DNA of 39,739 nucleotides from Streptomyces sp. WM6386 (GTDB taxonomy: Bacteria > Actinomycetota > Actinomycetes > Streptomycetales > Streptomycetaceae), in the NCBI RefSeq assembly GCF_000972385.1, contig NZ_JXTE01000074.1, positions 1 to 39,739 of the forward strand, in the 5' to 3' direction. The notes beneath the pieces are model-generated. The model had not been told where the DNA came from, made no database searches, and saw nothing but the letters and a program-made list of their open reading frames with translations. How positions within the stretch are numbered: position 1 is the first letter of the stretch; the number at the start of each line of letters is the position of its first letter. The position numbers were made by a program, and so were the translations under genes. Below, piece after piece: positions 30,063 through 37,562 of the stretch.

Positions 30063-31252
30063 TGCACCGCACCCACCTCGTCAAGCACACTCTTGTCGCG
30101 GGCGCCGTACTCGCCGCCCTCGCCGCCTGTGGCACCGAGACCCGCGACAAGAACGCCCCCTCGGAAGCCCACCGCACCACCAAGGCCGCCGTCCCCGCCC
30201 CGCCGAAGAAGAAGCCCGTCCAGGGACTGCCCGGCATGCCGCCCGTCCTCGACCCGCAGGACGTCTACGCCGCCGACCGCCCGAACAGGCTCTCGCCGGT
30301 GGTCAAGGACTTCCCGTCCCGGGTCTACGTCCCCAACACCGAGTCCGACACCGTCTCCGTCATCGACCCGAAGACGTACCGGATCACCGAGACCATCCGC
30401 GTCGGCCGACAGCCCCAACACGTCGTCCCCTCCTGGGACATGAAGACCCTCTGGGTCAACAACAACCGCGGCCACACGCTCACCCCCATCGACCCGAAGA
30501 CGGGGGAGGCGGGCAAGCCGGTAGACGTGCACGACCCCTACAACCTCTACTTCACACCCAACGGCAAGTACGCCGTCGTGATGGCCTCCCTCGACCGCGA
30601 ACTCGTCTTCCGCGACCCGCACACCATGGACCGGAAGAAGACCGTCCCGGTCACCTGCTACGGCGTCAACCACGCCGACTTCTCCCTCGACGGCAGGTAC
30701 TTCATCGTCTCCTGCGAGTTCAGCGGCGAACTGCTCAAGGTGGACACCGAGAAGATGAAGGTCGTCGGGCAGCAGAAGCTCCCCTTCGACGGGGCGATGC
30801 CGCAGGACGTGAAGATCTCGCCCGACGGCAAGCGGTTCTACGTCGCCGACATGATGGCCGACGGCATGTGGGTCCTCGACGGCGACACATTCGACAAGCC
30901 GCGGCTCCTGCCCACCGGCAAGGGCACCCACGGCCTCTACGTCAGCCGCGACTCGCGCGAGATGTACGTCTCCAACCGGGGCGAGGGATCCATCTCCGTC
31001 TGGGACTTCGCCCAGAACAAGGTGACCAGGAAGTGGCACCTGCCCGACGGCGGCAGCCCCGACATGGGCGGCGTCTCGGCGGACGGCAAGGTGCTGTGGC
31101 TGTCGGGACGTTACGACGCCGAGGTCTACGCCATCGACACCCGCACCGGCAAGCAGCTGGCCCGGATCCCGGTGGGCAGCGGCCCGCACGGGCTCGCGGT
31201 GTACCCACAGCCGGGGCGGTACTCGCTCGGCCACACCGGCATCTTCCGCTGA
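30062..31252 (+). CDS. YVTN beta-propeller repeat lipoprotein
   Basis: A 396-residue exported protein. Lipobox LAAC gives Cys23 as the lipidated residue. A Pro/Lys-rich linker (about 40-60) leads into a seven-blade-like propeller of YVTN repeats, seen in RVYVPNTESDTVSVIDP, YVSNRGEGSISVWDF and the closing GSGPHGLAVYP. It has no catalytic motif. Its ATG overlaps the TGA of the deacetylase-like gene by one base, so the two are co-translated and probably work together on the cell surface, perhaps in polymer binding. Function is otherwise unknown. Confidence 0.88.
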   Translation: MHRTHLVKHTLVAGAVLAALAACGTETRDKNAPSEAHRTTKAAVPAPPKKKPVQGLPGMPPVLDPQDVYAADRPNRLSPVVKDFPSRVYVPNTESDTVSVIDPKTYRITETIRVGRQPQHVVPSWDMKTLWVNNNRGHTLTPIDPKTGEAGKPVDVHDPYNLYFTPNGKYAVVMASLDRELVFRDPHTMDRKKTVPVTCYGVNHADFSLDGRYFIVSCEFSGELLKVDTEKMKVVGQQKLPFDGAMPQDVKISPDGKRFYVADMMADGMWVLDGDTFDKPRLLPTGKGTHGLYVSRDSREMYVSNRGEGSISVWDFAQNKVTRKWHLPDGGSPDMGGVSADGKVLWLSGRYDAEVYAIDTRTGKQLARIPVGSGPHGLAVYPQPGRYSLGHTGIFR

Positions 31253-31328
31253 CACGGGTTCAGTTGACACGCCGCCGAACGAGTGATGATCCACAGCCCG
31301 CCGTCGCAGAACCGGAATTGTGCTCCCC

Positions 31329-31922
31329 ATGATCACAACTCAGCTGCGGCGGCGGGCCGCTGCCGCCGTCCTGTCCCTCGCCGCCGTCTTCGCGACCACG
31401 GCGGCCGCCGTTCCCGCGAAGGCCCCCGCCCCCCGCGACTGCCCCGTCCAGTTCGACGACCCGATCAAGGCGGCCGTCGACGAACGCGTCGACGTCGACC
31501 GCATCACCCCGGACCCGGTCTGGCGCAAGACCTGCGGCACGCTCTACCGCAGCGACGGCCGCGGCCCCGAGATCGTCTTCGCGGAGGGTTTCAAGCCCAA
31601 GGACGTCATCGACGGCCAGTACGACATCGAGAAGTACGTCCTGGTCAACCAGCCCTCCCCGTACGTCTCCACGACGTACGACCACGACCTGTACAAGACG
31701 TGGTGGAAGTCGGGCTACAACTACTACATCGACGCCCCCGGCGGCGTGGACGTGAACAAGACCATCGGCGACACCCACAAGTGGGCCGACCAGGTCGAGG
31801 TCGCCTTCCCCGGCGGGATCGCGCGGAAGTACATCGTCGGGGTCTGCCCGGTGAACAAGACGACCAAGACCGAGATCATGAGCGGCTGTCAGAGCAACCC
31901 GCACTTCGAGGCCTGGCACTGA
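31329..31922 (+). CDS. Secreted mono-ADP-ribosyltransferase, Scabin/ScARP (pierisin) family
   Basis: A 197-residue secreted enzyme with signal peptide 1-27. The R-S-E catalytic triad of the family is visible: Arg74 in LYRSD, Ser114-Thr115-Thr116 in YVSTTYD, and Gln155-x-Glu157 in DQVEVAF. Aromatic Trp125/126 follows the STT motif. Four cysteines (38, 69, 173, 187) fit the two disulfides of the family. The Q-x-E form in the S. coelicolor and S. scabies relatives ADP-ribosylates guanine in nucleosides and DNA rather than protein; that target is carried over from family knowledge. ATG 31329 is preferred over GTG 31320. No immunity gene is evident. Its last 47 bases overlap the convergent acetyltransferase gene. 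Confidence 0.9.
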   Translation: MITTQLRRRAAAAVLSLAAVFATTAAAVPAKAPAPRDCPVQFDDPIKAAVDERVDVDRITPDPVWRKTCGTLYRSDGRGPEIVFAEGFKPKDVIDGQYDIEKYVLVNQPSPYVSTTYDHDLYKTWWKSGYNYYIDAPGGVDVNKTIGDTHKWADQVEVAFPGGIARKYIVGVCPVNKTTKTEIMSGCQSNPHFEAWH

Positions 31923-32544
31923 GCAGCAGCGCCTCCGCGCCGACGGGACGGTAACCCGCCGCCTGGAACGCCCGTGTGCTGCGGGCGTTCCCCGGGGCGA
32001 CCTGGGCCCACAGCGGCTCCTCGACGAGGTGCCGGGCCGCGGTCAGGAGCAGACGCCCCAGCCCCCGGTGCCGTACGTCCTCGTCCACCTCCAGCGAGAC
32101 CTCCAGCCGGCCACCGATCCCGCGCCCCGCCACCAGCACCCCGCCGTCGGTCGTCCAGGCCCGTACGTCCTCGCGGCGCCCGCGGGCGTACGCGATACGC
32201 GGATGATCGGCGTCCGTGATCTCGACCAGCGCGAGCGGAGGTTCCCCGGGCAGCGGCGAGGCGACGAACATCGCGTCGATGGTCTCGGCCGTACGCCCCG
32301 TCCGCGCCATGAAGGCCGCCAGGAAAACCGGGTTCATGGTCGCGGCCAGCGGATCGCACTCCAGGGCCGCCAGCGTGTCGTACACCCACCGCGGGTCCTC
32401 GTCCGTGAAGACGACGGAGTGCGCGGTGAAGGCGAGCACGCCCGCGTCCCGGGCACAGGCCTGCGGCACGACGGTCGTACCGCCGTCCGGCGGCGGGAAG
32501 ACACCGAGGGCGGCCGCGTCGAGAATGTCCCGAAGAGTCTCCAC
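31876..32544 (-). CDS. GNAT family N-acetyltransferase
   Basis: A 222-residue cytoplasmic protein. The C-terminal half is a GNAT fold with motif A in LEVDEDVRHRGLGRLLLTA (R-x-x-G-x-G acetyl-CoA loop) and motif B near WAQVAPGNARSTRAFQAAGY. The N-terminal half (about 1-110) is a longer, less conserved extension. GTG 32544 is chosen because AAGGAG lies eight bases upstream; an in-frame GTG at 32568 lacks one. Its 3' end overlaps the ADP-ribosyltransferase gene by 47 bases on the opposite strand, and its 5' end faces the MerR gene. The acetyl acceptor is unknown. It could be an unrelated neighbour of the toxin. Confidence 0.82.
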   Translation of the reverse strand: METLRDILDAAALGVFPPPDGGTTVVPQACARDAGVLAFTAHSVVFTDEDPRWVYDTLAALECDPLAATMNPVFLAAFMARTGRTAETIDAMFVASPLPGEPPLALVEITDADHPRIAYARGRREDVRAWTTDGGVLVAGRGIGGRLEVSLEVDEDVRHRGLGRLLLTAARHLVEEPLWAQVAPGNARSTRAFQAAGYRPVGAEALLLSARPRSAGCSDSRS

Positions 32545-32556
32545 CGCACCCGCTCC

Positions 32557-32587
32557 TTGAGTCTCCACCCACTGGAAGGCCCAGACT
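32557..32587 (+). promoter_or_regulatory. MerR-type promoter with 19-base spacer, probably leaderless
   Basis: TTGAGT (32557-32562), 19 bases, CAGACT (32582-32587), then seven bases to the ATG at 32595. A 19-20 base spacer is the hallmark of MerR-controlled promoters. TCCA-N5-TGGA (32564-32576) and GAGTCT/AGACTC (32559-32588) are dyads inside it. The MerR gene has no Shine-Dalgarno, so transcription likely starts at the codon. Confidence 0.55.
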
Positions 32588-32594
32588 CGCAGAC

Positions 32595-33512
32595 ATGATC
32601 GACGACGGCACCGGGCTTTTCACCATCGGCGAGCTGGCGAGGGCCACCGGCCTGACCGTCCGGACCATCCGCTACTGGTCCGACGAGGGCGTGCTCACGC
32701 CGGTGACCCGCTCGGACGGCGGCTACCGCCTCTACGACGCGGAGTCCGTCGCCCGCCTCGAACTGATCCGCACGCTGCGCGAACTGGGCCTCGGCCTGGT
32801 GGACGTGCGCACGGTACTGGACGGGGGACGGACGGTGGCGGAGGTCGCGGCGGCGCACGTGGTGGCGCTGGACGCGCGGATCCGCTCGCTCAGGGTGACC
32901 CGTGCGGTGCTGTCGACCGTTGCGCGACGCGGGTCGACCGCGGAGGAGATGACACTGATGAACAAGCTGGCGCGGCTGTCCGCCGCAGAGCGGCGCAGGA
33001 TCGTCGAGGACTTCATGGCGGAGATCTTCGAGGGGCTCGACACGGCGGATCCCGACATCCGCACCCGGCTGCGGTTCGCAGGCAGCGCCAACCTGCCGGA
33101 CGATCCCAGCCCCGAGCAGGTGGACGCGTGGGTGGAGCTGGCCGAACTCATCCAGGACCCGGAGTTCCGGGCGCTGATGCGCAGGGCGGTCGAGTTCAAC
33201 GCGGCGGACCGGGGGCCCGATGTCCCCGCCGGGACGTCCCTGTGGTTCATGAGCCGGCTCGTCCAGCTGGCAGGGGAGGCGCGGCGGCGCGGGACCGCCC
33301 CCGAGGCGCCGGAGGCGGACGAGCTGTTGGCCGGTCTCCTCGGGGACGCCGACCGGGCCGAGGTGCTCAAGCGTCTCGAGGCGGGAACGAACCTGCGGCT
33401 CGCCCGGTACCGCGAGCTGTCGGCCGTCGCGAACGGCCTCGAACCCCAGCCGTCGTACGAGGAGGAGTTCGCGTGGGTGGTCGCCGCTCTGCGCGCTCGC
33501 AGCGCCGGATAA
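32595..33512 (+). CDS. MerR family transcriptional regulator
   Basis: A 305-residue regulator. The N-terminal winged HTH (about 8-75) begins LFTIGELARATGLTVRTIRYW, with the GGYRLYD wing typical of MerR. A long helix (about 80-115) would dimerise. The C-terminal 190 residues are helical with no metal-binding cysteines and no TipAS or GyrI-like motif I recognise, so the inducer is unknown and probably organic. It sits 50 bases from the divergent GNAT gene and its own promoter has the MerR-type long spacer, so it likely controls itself and perhaps the acetyltransferase. Confidence 0.88.
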   Translation: MIDDGTGLFTIGELARATGLTVRTIRYWSDEGVLTPVTRSDGGYRLYDAESVARLELIRTLRELGLGLVDVRTVLDGGRTVAEVAAAHVVALDARIRSLRVTRAVLSTVARRGSTAEEMTLMNKLARLSAAERRRIVEDFMAEIFEGLDTADPDIRTRLRFAGSANLPDDPSPEQVDAWVELAELIQDPEFRALMRRAVEFNAADRGPDVPAGTSLWFMSRLVQLAGEARRRGTAPEAPEADELLAGLLGDADRAEVLKRLEAGTNLRLARYRELSAVANGLEPQPSYEEEFAWVVAALRARSAG

Positions 33513-33563
33513 TCTGGCCTCCGTCAGCAAGACGGCAAGGAACGACGAAAAAGGGGCGGCTCG

Positions 33564-33776
33564 GTGGCGGACATCGACGAGGCACGCAAGCATTTCGAAC
33601 GGATCGACACGGACGGTGACGGCTTCATCACCGCAGCCGAGTTCAAGACCGCCCTCGCCCAGGCCGGCGACTGGAACGTCACCGACTCGGTCGCCGAGGT
33701 GATCATCAAGGCACGTGACCTGAACGGCGACAAGGTGCTGTCCTTCGACGAGTTCTGGGCATACCTGAGCAAGTGA
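33564..33776 (+). CDS. Small EF-hand calcium-binding protein
   Basis: A 70-residue cytoplasmic protein with two canonical 12-residue EF-hand loops: Asp15, Asp17, Asp19 to Glu26 (DTDGDGFITAAE), and Asp52, Asn54, Asp56 to Glu63 (DLNGDKVLSFDE). It lacks a signal peptide. This is a calmodulin-like half molecule related to the Streptomyces Cab proteins; a role in calcium buffering or signalling is inference. GTG 33564 has AAGGGG seven bases upstream. It is followed by a strong hairpin, and it is 51 bases after the MerR gene, so it may share its transcript. Confidence 0.92.
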   Translation: MADIDEARKHFERIDTDGDGFITAAEFKTALAQAGDWNVTDSVAEVIIKARDLNGDKVLSFDEFWAYLSK

Positions 33777-33784
33777 CGCGCCCG

Positions 33785-33825
33785 GAAGGGGGGCGCCCGG
33801 CTTCGGCTTTCGGGCGCCCCCCTTC
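33785..33825. terminator. Strong bidirectional terminator
   Basis: A perfect 15-bp stem (33785-33799 with 33811-33825) closes an 11-base loop. It lies nine bases after the EF-hand stop and one base from the stop of the convergent gene at 33827, so it can end both transcripts. Confidence 0.88.
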
Positions 33826-33826
33826 G

Positions 33827-34072
33827 TCATGCCGTGCGCGCGTTGCGGAGGAAGGTCGCCAGCATGTCGATGCCGATCTCGGCGGCCGAGACCCGCCTCA
33901 GCATCCCGACGAGGTGCGAGGCGTCCACGGCGAGCGGCTCGCCGGCGTGAGCCATGAAGGCGTACGCGTAGAGGGCGGCCACTTCGTCGTTGCGGCAGGC
34001 GAAAGGCCGTAACTGCGCCACGGTCGCCGCGAGCGTGGCCGCTCGCCAGGAAGGGCCAGGTGGCTCCGCCAC
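33827..34072 (-). CDS. Small conserved hypothetical protein
   Basis: An 81-residue soluble protein I do not recognise by function. It is mostly alpha-helical by composition, with an Ala/Leu-rich middle (AALYAYAFMAHAGEP) and no cysteine pair, signal or membrane segment. GTG 34072 is preferred because GGAGGG lies four bases upstream; in-frame GTGs at 34084 and 34102 are alternatives. Codon use matches its neighbours, so it is probably real. It is convergent with the EF-hand gene, sharing the terminator. Confidence 0.7.
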   Translation of the reverse strand: MAEPPGPSWRAATLAATVAQLRPFACRNDEVAALYAYAFMAHAGEPLAVDASHLVGMLRRVSAAEIGIDMLATFLRNARTA

Positions 34073-34148
34073 ATGACCCTCCACCCCGCACGACGATCGC
34101 ACGCACCAGACGCCGCTCCTCGGTCCGCGCTGTTCCGTCAGAAGGGCC

Positions 34149-35075
34149 CTAGGACGCCTTCCTCCGGTACTGCCCCGGCGCCACCCCGTACTCCCTCTTG
34201 AAGGCCTTGGCGAAGGCGAACTCCGAGGTGTAGCCGGCGCGTTGGGCGACCAGTCGCAGCGGCAGCTCGTCCTCGCGGAGCAGCCGGCCGGCCGTCGTCA
34301 TGCGCCACCACGTCAGATACGTCAGCGGCGGGCGCCCCACGAGCGCGGTGAACCGTCGGGAGAAGGCCGCGCGGGACAGACCGCCGTGGGCGCCGAGTTC
34401 CTCCACCGTCCAGGGGCGGTCCGGGGCGGCGTGGATGGCCTGGAGCGCCGCCGCCACCGCGGGGTCGGCGAGCGCGGCGGCCCAGCCGGTGGGGTGCCGG
34501 TCGGTGTGCGCCTCGCCCTGCCACCAGGCACGCAGGATGTAGAGCAGCAGGGTGTCCAGGAGCGAGGAGACGACGGTGTCCGACCCCGGCTGCGGCTCCA
34601 CCAGTTCCGCGCCCAGCAGCTCCACCGCCGTCCGCAGTGACCGGTGGGTGCCGACGCCGGCGGGCAGATGCACCACCTCGGGCAGCTCGGACAGCAGGGG
34701 GTGGGCCCGGCTGCGGTCCAGCCAGTAGGCGCCGCACAGCATGACGGTGTCGGGGACCGTCGTGGATTCCCTTGCGGGGAAGAGGGGTTCGGGGACACTG
34801 CCGTCCGGGTTCAGCCGGACGGCCTCCGGCTCCACGTCCAGGCCGCTCGCCAGCGCGTACCCCCGCCCGTGCGCCAGGAACACCACGTCCCCCGGGCCGA
34901 GCGCCACCGGCTCGCCCGCCGTGGGGATCAGCCAGGCCGAGCCCCGCAGCACCACATGGAACCCGGCGCCCTCCGAGTCCTCGATCCGCATCCCCCAGGG
35001 CGCGTACTTGTCCCGGCGCCCCGAGTGCGGCCGGCCGGCGCGCATCGCGGCGATCGCGTCGCTGAGTACGTCCAT
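34149..35075 (-). CDS. AraC family transcriptional regulator
   Basis: A 308-residue regulator. The N-terminal half is a cupin-type domain (cupin_6; about 20-190) with the GDVVFLAHG strand. The C-terminal double HTH (about 205-305) has LSRAAFSRRFTALVGRPP and the second-helix signature AGYTSEFAFAKAFKREYGVAPGQYRR. ATG 35073-35075 has no Shine-Dalgarno; TACCGT seven bases before it could be the -10 of a leaderless transcript. It is divergent from the quinone oxidoreductase over a 102-base gap, a common pairing in which the regulator controls the reductase. Inducer unknown. Confidence 0.9.
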   Translation of the reverse strand: MDVLSDAIAAMRAGRPHSGRRDKYAPWGMRIEDSEGAGFHVVLRGSAWLIPTAGEPVALGPGDVVFLAHGRGYALASGLDVEPEAVRLNPDGSVPEPLFPARESTTVPDTVMLCGAYWLDRSRAHPLLSELPEVVHLPAGVGTHRSLRTAVELLGAELVEPQPGSDTVVSSLLDTLLLYILRAWWQGEAHTDRHPTGWAAALADPAVAAALQAIHAAPDRPWTVEELGAHGGLSRAAFSRRFTALVGRPPLTYLTWWRMTTAGRLLREDELPLRLVAQRAGYTSEFAFAKAFKREYGVAPGQYRRKAS

Positions 35076-35141
35076 GTCCGCAACGGTAGCGGGGAGTTGA
35101 GGGAGGAAGACGTACGGACAGGAAAGGGAGACCGGCGGACA

Positions 35142-35170
35142 TGGATCGTCTCGCCACGGGCTCCTAGCGT
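35142..35170 (+). promoter_or_regulatory. Promoter of the quinone oxidoreductase gene, probably leaderless
   Basis: TGGATC (35142-35147), 17 bases, TAGCGT (35165-35170), then seven bases to the ATG at 35178. The -10 fits the Streptomyces consensus, and no Shine-Dalgarno precedes the gene. Confidence 0.45.
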
Positions 35171-35177
35171 GGACGTC

Positions 35178-36176
35178 ATGTCAACTACCGCACGTACCGT
35201 GCTCTTTCATGAAATCGGCGGACCCGAGGTTCTCAGGATCGAGAACCTGACCGTGCCCGCGCCGGGCCCCGGTCAAGTCGCCGTGCGCGTCGAGGCGTTG
35301 GGCCTCAACCGCGCCGAGGCCCTCTTCCGCTCGGGCGCCTACTACTACCAGCCCGCTCTCCCCGCCTCCCGCCTCGGCTACGAGGCCTCCGGCGTCGTCG
35401 AGGCGATCGGCGAGGGCGTCAGCGGACTCGCCGTCGGCGACCCGGTGATGACCGGACCCGGCATCGAGATGAGCGCACAGGGTGTGTACGCGGAGCGGGT
35501 CGTGCTCCCCGAGAGCGCGGTGCTGCCCCGCCACGCCTCCGTGGACGCCGTCACGGGGGCGGCGTCCTGGCTGACGTACACGACGGCGTACGGCGGCCTC
35601 CTGGAGACGGCCGGTCTGCGGCCCGGCGACCACGTCCTGATCACAGGCGCCTCCAGCGGGGTCGGCACCGCGGCGATCCAGGTCGCGCGGCGCGTCGGCG
35701 CGATTCCGCTGGCCACGACTCGTACGGAGGCGAAGCGGCAAGGGCTGCTGGACGCGGGGGCGGCGGAAGTGATCGTCTCCGGGGGCGACGCCGAGACGGT
35801 CGCGAAGGAGGTCAAGCGGCTCACCGGCGGCCGGGGCGCCGAGGTGATCTTCGACGCGATCGGCGGTCCCGGTTTCCGCCCGCTCGCCGAAGCGCTCGCG
35901 GAGGGCGGCACGGTCCTGGTCTACGGCTGGCTGGACCTCCGTCCCGCCGAGATCCCCTGGAGCTGGCCGTTCACGATCCACACGTACGCCAACATGACCC
36001 TCACCGCGACACCGGGTGGCCGCCGCCGCTCCACGGCGTTCCTGAACGCGGGGCTGGCGGACGGGGGATTCCGGCCGGTGGTGGCCGAGGTCTTCGACGG
36101 GCTGGACCGTATCCAGGACGCCCACCGGTTGATGGAGTCGAACCGGCACACGGGGAAAATCGTCGTACGGATCTGA
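35178..36176 (+). CDS. Zinc-independent NAD(P)H quinone oxidoreductase (zeta-crystallin-type MDR)
   Basis: A 332-residue medium-chain reductase. The N-terminal GroES-like part (about 30-130) lacks the zinc-binding Cys/His pattern of alcohol dehydrogenases. The Rossmann domain has TGASSGVGTAAIQVARR as the NAD(P)H loop, and TPGGRRR follows near the C-terminus. It likely reduces quinones or enones. It is divergent from the AraC regulator, which is its probable controller. No signal or membrane segment. The electron acceptor is unknown. Confidence 0.9.
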   Translation: MSTTARTVLFHEIGGPEVLRIENLTVPAPGPGQVAVRVEALGLNRAEALFRSGAYYYQPALPASRLGYEASGVVEAIGEGVSGLAVGDPVMTGPGIEMSAQGVYAERVVLPESAVLPRHASVDAVTGAASWLTYTTAYGGLLETAGLRPGDHVLITGASSGVGTAAIQVARRVGAIPLATTRTEAKRQGLLDAGAAEVIVSGGDAETVAKEVKRLTGGRGAEVIFDAIGGPGFRPLAEALAEGGTVLVYGWLDLRPAEIPWSWPFTIHTYANMTLTATPGGRRRSTAFLNAGLADGGFRPVVAEVFDGLDRIQDAHRLMESNRHTGKIVVRI

Positions 36177-36225
36177 CGCCGCCCGGAATAGCCTCCGGCC
36201 CTCCCGGGTTGCCCTGCTCAGACGC

Positions 36226-36237
36226 ATGCACATGCAT
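36226..36237. promoter_or_regulatory. Inverted repeat upstream of the NADP oxidoreductase gene
   Basis: ATGCA-CA-TGCAT lies 20 bases before the start codon at 36257, where a repressor could block transcription. No regulator gene is adjacent to it apart from the AraC gene 1.2 kb away. Confidence 0.3.
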
Positions 36238-36256
36238 CGAACTTGAGAGGGCTGTC

Positions 36257-36919
36257 ATGAAGATCGGCATCATCGGCGCGGGACAGATCGGCGGCAACCT
36301 GACCCGAAGGCTCACCGCCCTCGGTCACGAGGTGTCCGTCGCGAACTCCCGCGGCCCCCACACGCTCACCGAGCTGGCGAAGGAGACGGGCGCGACGCCC
36401 GTCCCGGTTCAGGAGGCGGCGCGCGGCGCGGAGATGGTCGTCGTCACGATCCCGCTGAAGGCGATCCCCGACCTGCCCTCGGGCCTCTTCGCCGAGGCGG
36501 CGGACGGGGTCGCGGTCATCGACACCGGCAACTACTACCCCCAGCAGCGCGACGGCCGGATCGCCGCGATCGAGGACGAGGGCCTCACCGAGAGCCGCTG
36601 GACGGAACAGCACCTCGGCCATCCCGTGATCAAGGCCTTCAACGGCACCTACGCCCAGGACATCCTGGACCGCCACCGCCCGGCCGGCACCCCCGACCGC
36701 CAGGCACTCCCGGTCGCGGGCGACGACGCGGCGGCCAAGTCGAAGGTCCGCGCCCTCATCGACGAACTCGGCTTCGACACCGTCGACGCGGGCGGCCTCG
36801 ACGACTCCTGGCGCCAGCAGCCGGACACGCCGGTATATGGACTGCGGGAGGGCGTCGAGGCGGTCACGAAGGCGCTGGCGGAGGCGAGCCCGGAGCGCAC
36901 GCCGGAGTTCAGCGCCTGA
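36257..36919 (+). CDS. NADPH-binding oxidoreductase, F420-dependent NADP reductase-like
   Basis: A 220-residue protein with an N-terminal Rossmann fold, GIIGAGQIGGNLTRRL (4-19), ANSRGP after the second strand and IDTGNYY further on. It matches the NAD(P)-binding F420 oxidoreductase-like family (ProC/F420 reductase relatives). Whether it uses F420 or another partner is not visible. ATG 36257 has GAGAGGG about five bases upstream. It follows the quinone oxidoreductase in the same direction, 80 bases apart, with its own repeat upstream, and is convergent with the MOSC gene. Confidence 0.87.
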   Translation: MKIGIIGAGQIGGNLTRRLTALGHEVSVANSRGPHTLTELAKETGATPVPVQEAARGAEMVVVTIPLKAIPDLPSGLFAEAADGVAVIDTGNYYPQQRDGRIAAIEDEGLTESRWTEQHLGHPVIKAFNGTYAQDILDRHRPAGTPDRQALPVAGDDAAAKSKVRALIDELGFDTVDAGGLDDSWRQQPDTPVYGLREGVEAVTKALAEASPERTPEFSA

Positions 36920-36999
36920 GCGCTCCGCTGGATCGGCCGCGAGGTGAAGTCGGTCGTCGGCGGCGCCGTCGCGGCTGGTCGCGCGGCTCCCGCCCGCCG

Positions 37000-37542
37000 T
37001 CAGACGATCTCCAGCGGCACGTGCGGCCCATCGGGAAGCTCCACCTTGATGGCGTCCCCGGGCCGCACGACGCCGCCTTCGAGAACGACGCTCATGATCC
37101 CGGACTTGAACCGCACCGCGCCGCTCTCGTCCCGCCCGACGACCTGCTTCATGAGCCCCTTCTGGAAGTTGTCGATCTGCGCACAGGGATTCCGCAGCCC
37201 GGTCACCTCGACGACGGCCTGCGCACCGAGATGCAGCCGAGCCCCAACGGGCAGCCCCAGCAGATCGATCCCCCGGGTGGTGACGTTCTCCCCGAGCTCC
37301 CCGGCACCCACCTCGAACCCGGCCTGACGCACCTCCTCGAACAACTCCTCGTGTATGAGGTGCACCTGCCGCAGATTCGGCCGTGAAGCATCCTTCTCCA
37401 TCCGGAACCGATGCTTCACGGTCTCTCCGGCATGCACGTCCCCCTCGACCCCGAGCCCGGCGAGCAGCGTGATGCCGTCCCGGTTCGGCTTGGTGAACGA
37501 ATACGTCCCATTGCTGCTGACGGCAGCGACTGTCCCACCCAT
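37000..37542 (-). CDS. MOSC domain-containing protein
   Basis: A 180-residue protein with the MOSC fold of molybdenum-cofactor sulfurases, here standing alone. The conserved Cys is in NPCAQIDNF, preceded by GENVTTRGIDLLGLPVG. Such single-domain proteins may carry a sulfur to a cofactor or act on N-hydroxylated compounds; the substrate is unknown. I chose ATG 37542 (relatives start M-GTV-AVS-NGTYSFTKP); ATG 37554 is possible. It lies 20 bases after the GH25 gene and is likely in its transcript. At 36962-36991 is a weakly similar stretch to the intergenic repeat. Confidence 0.88.
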   Translation of the reverse strand: MGGTVAAVSSNGTYSFTKPNRDGITLLAGLGVEGDVHAGETVKHRFRMEKDASRPNLRQVHLIHEELFEEVRQAGFEVGAGELGENVTTRGIDLLGLPVGARLHLGAQAVVEVTGLRNPCAQIDNFQKGLMKQVVGRDESGAVRFKSGIMSVVLEGGVVRPGDAIKVELPDGPHVPLEIV

Positions 37543-37562
37543 GCCGAGCAGCATAAATGGGG

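Noticed and set aside
36962..36991. Possible fourth copy of the Streptomyces repeat
   Set aside because: GGCTGGTCGCGCGGCTCCC matches only partly and lacks the following CCCGCGCCCC. It may be a decayed copy or chance.
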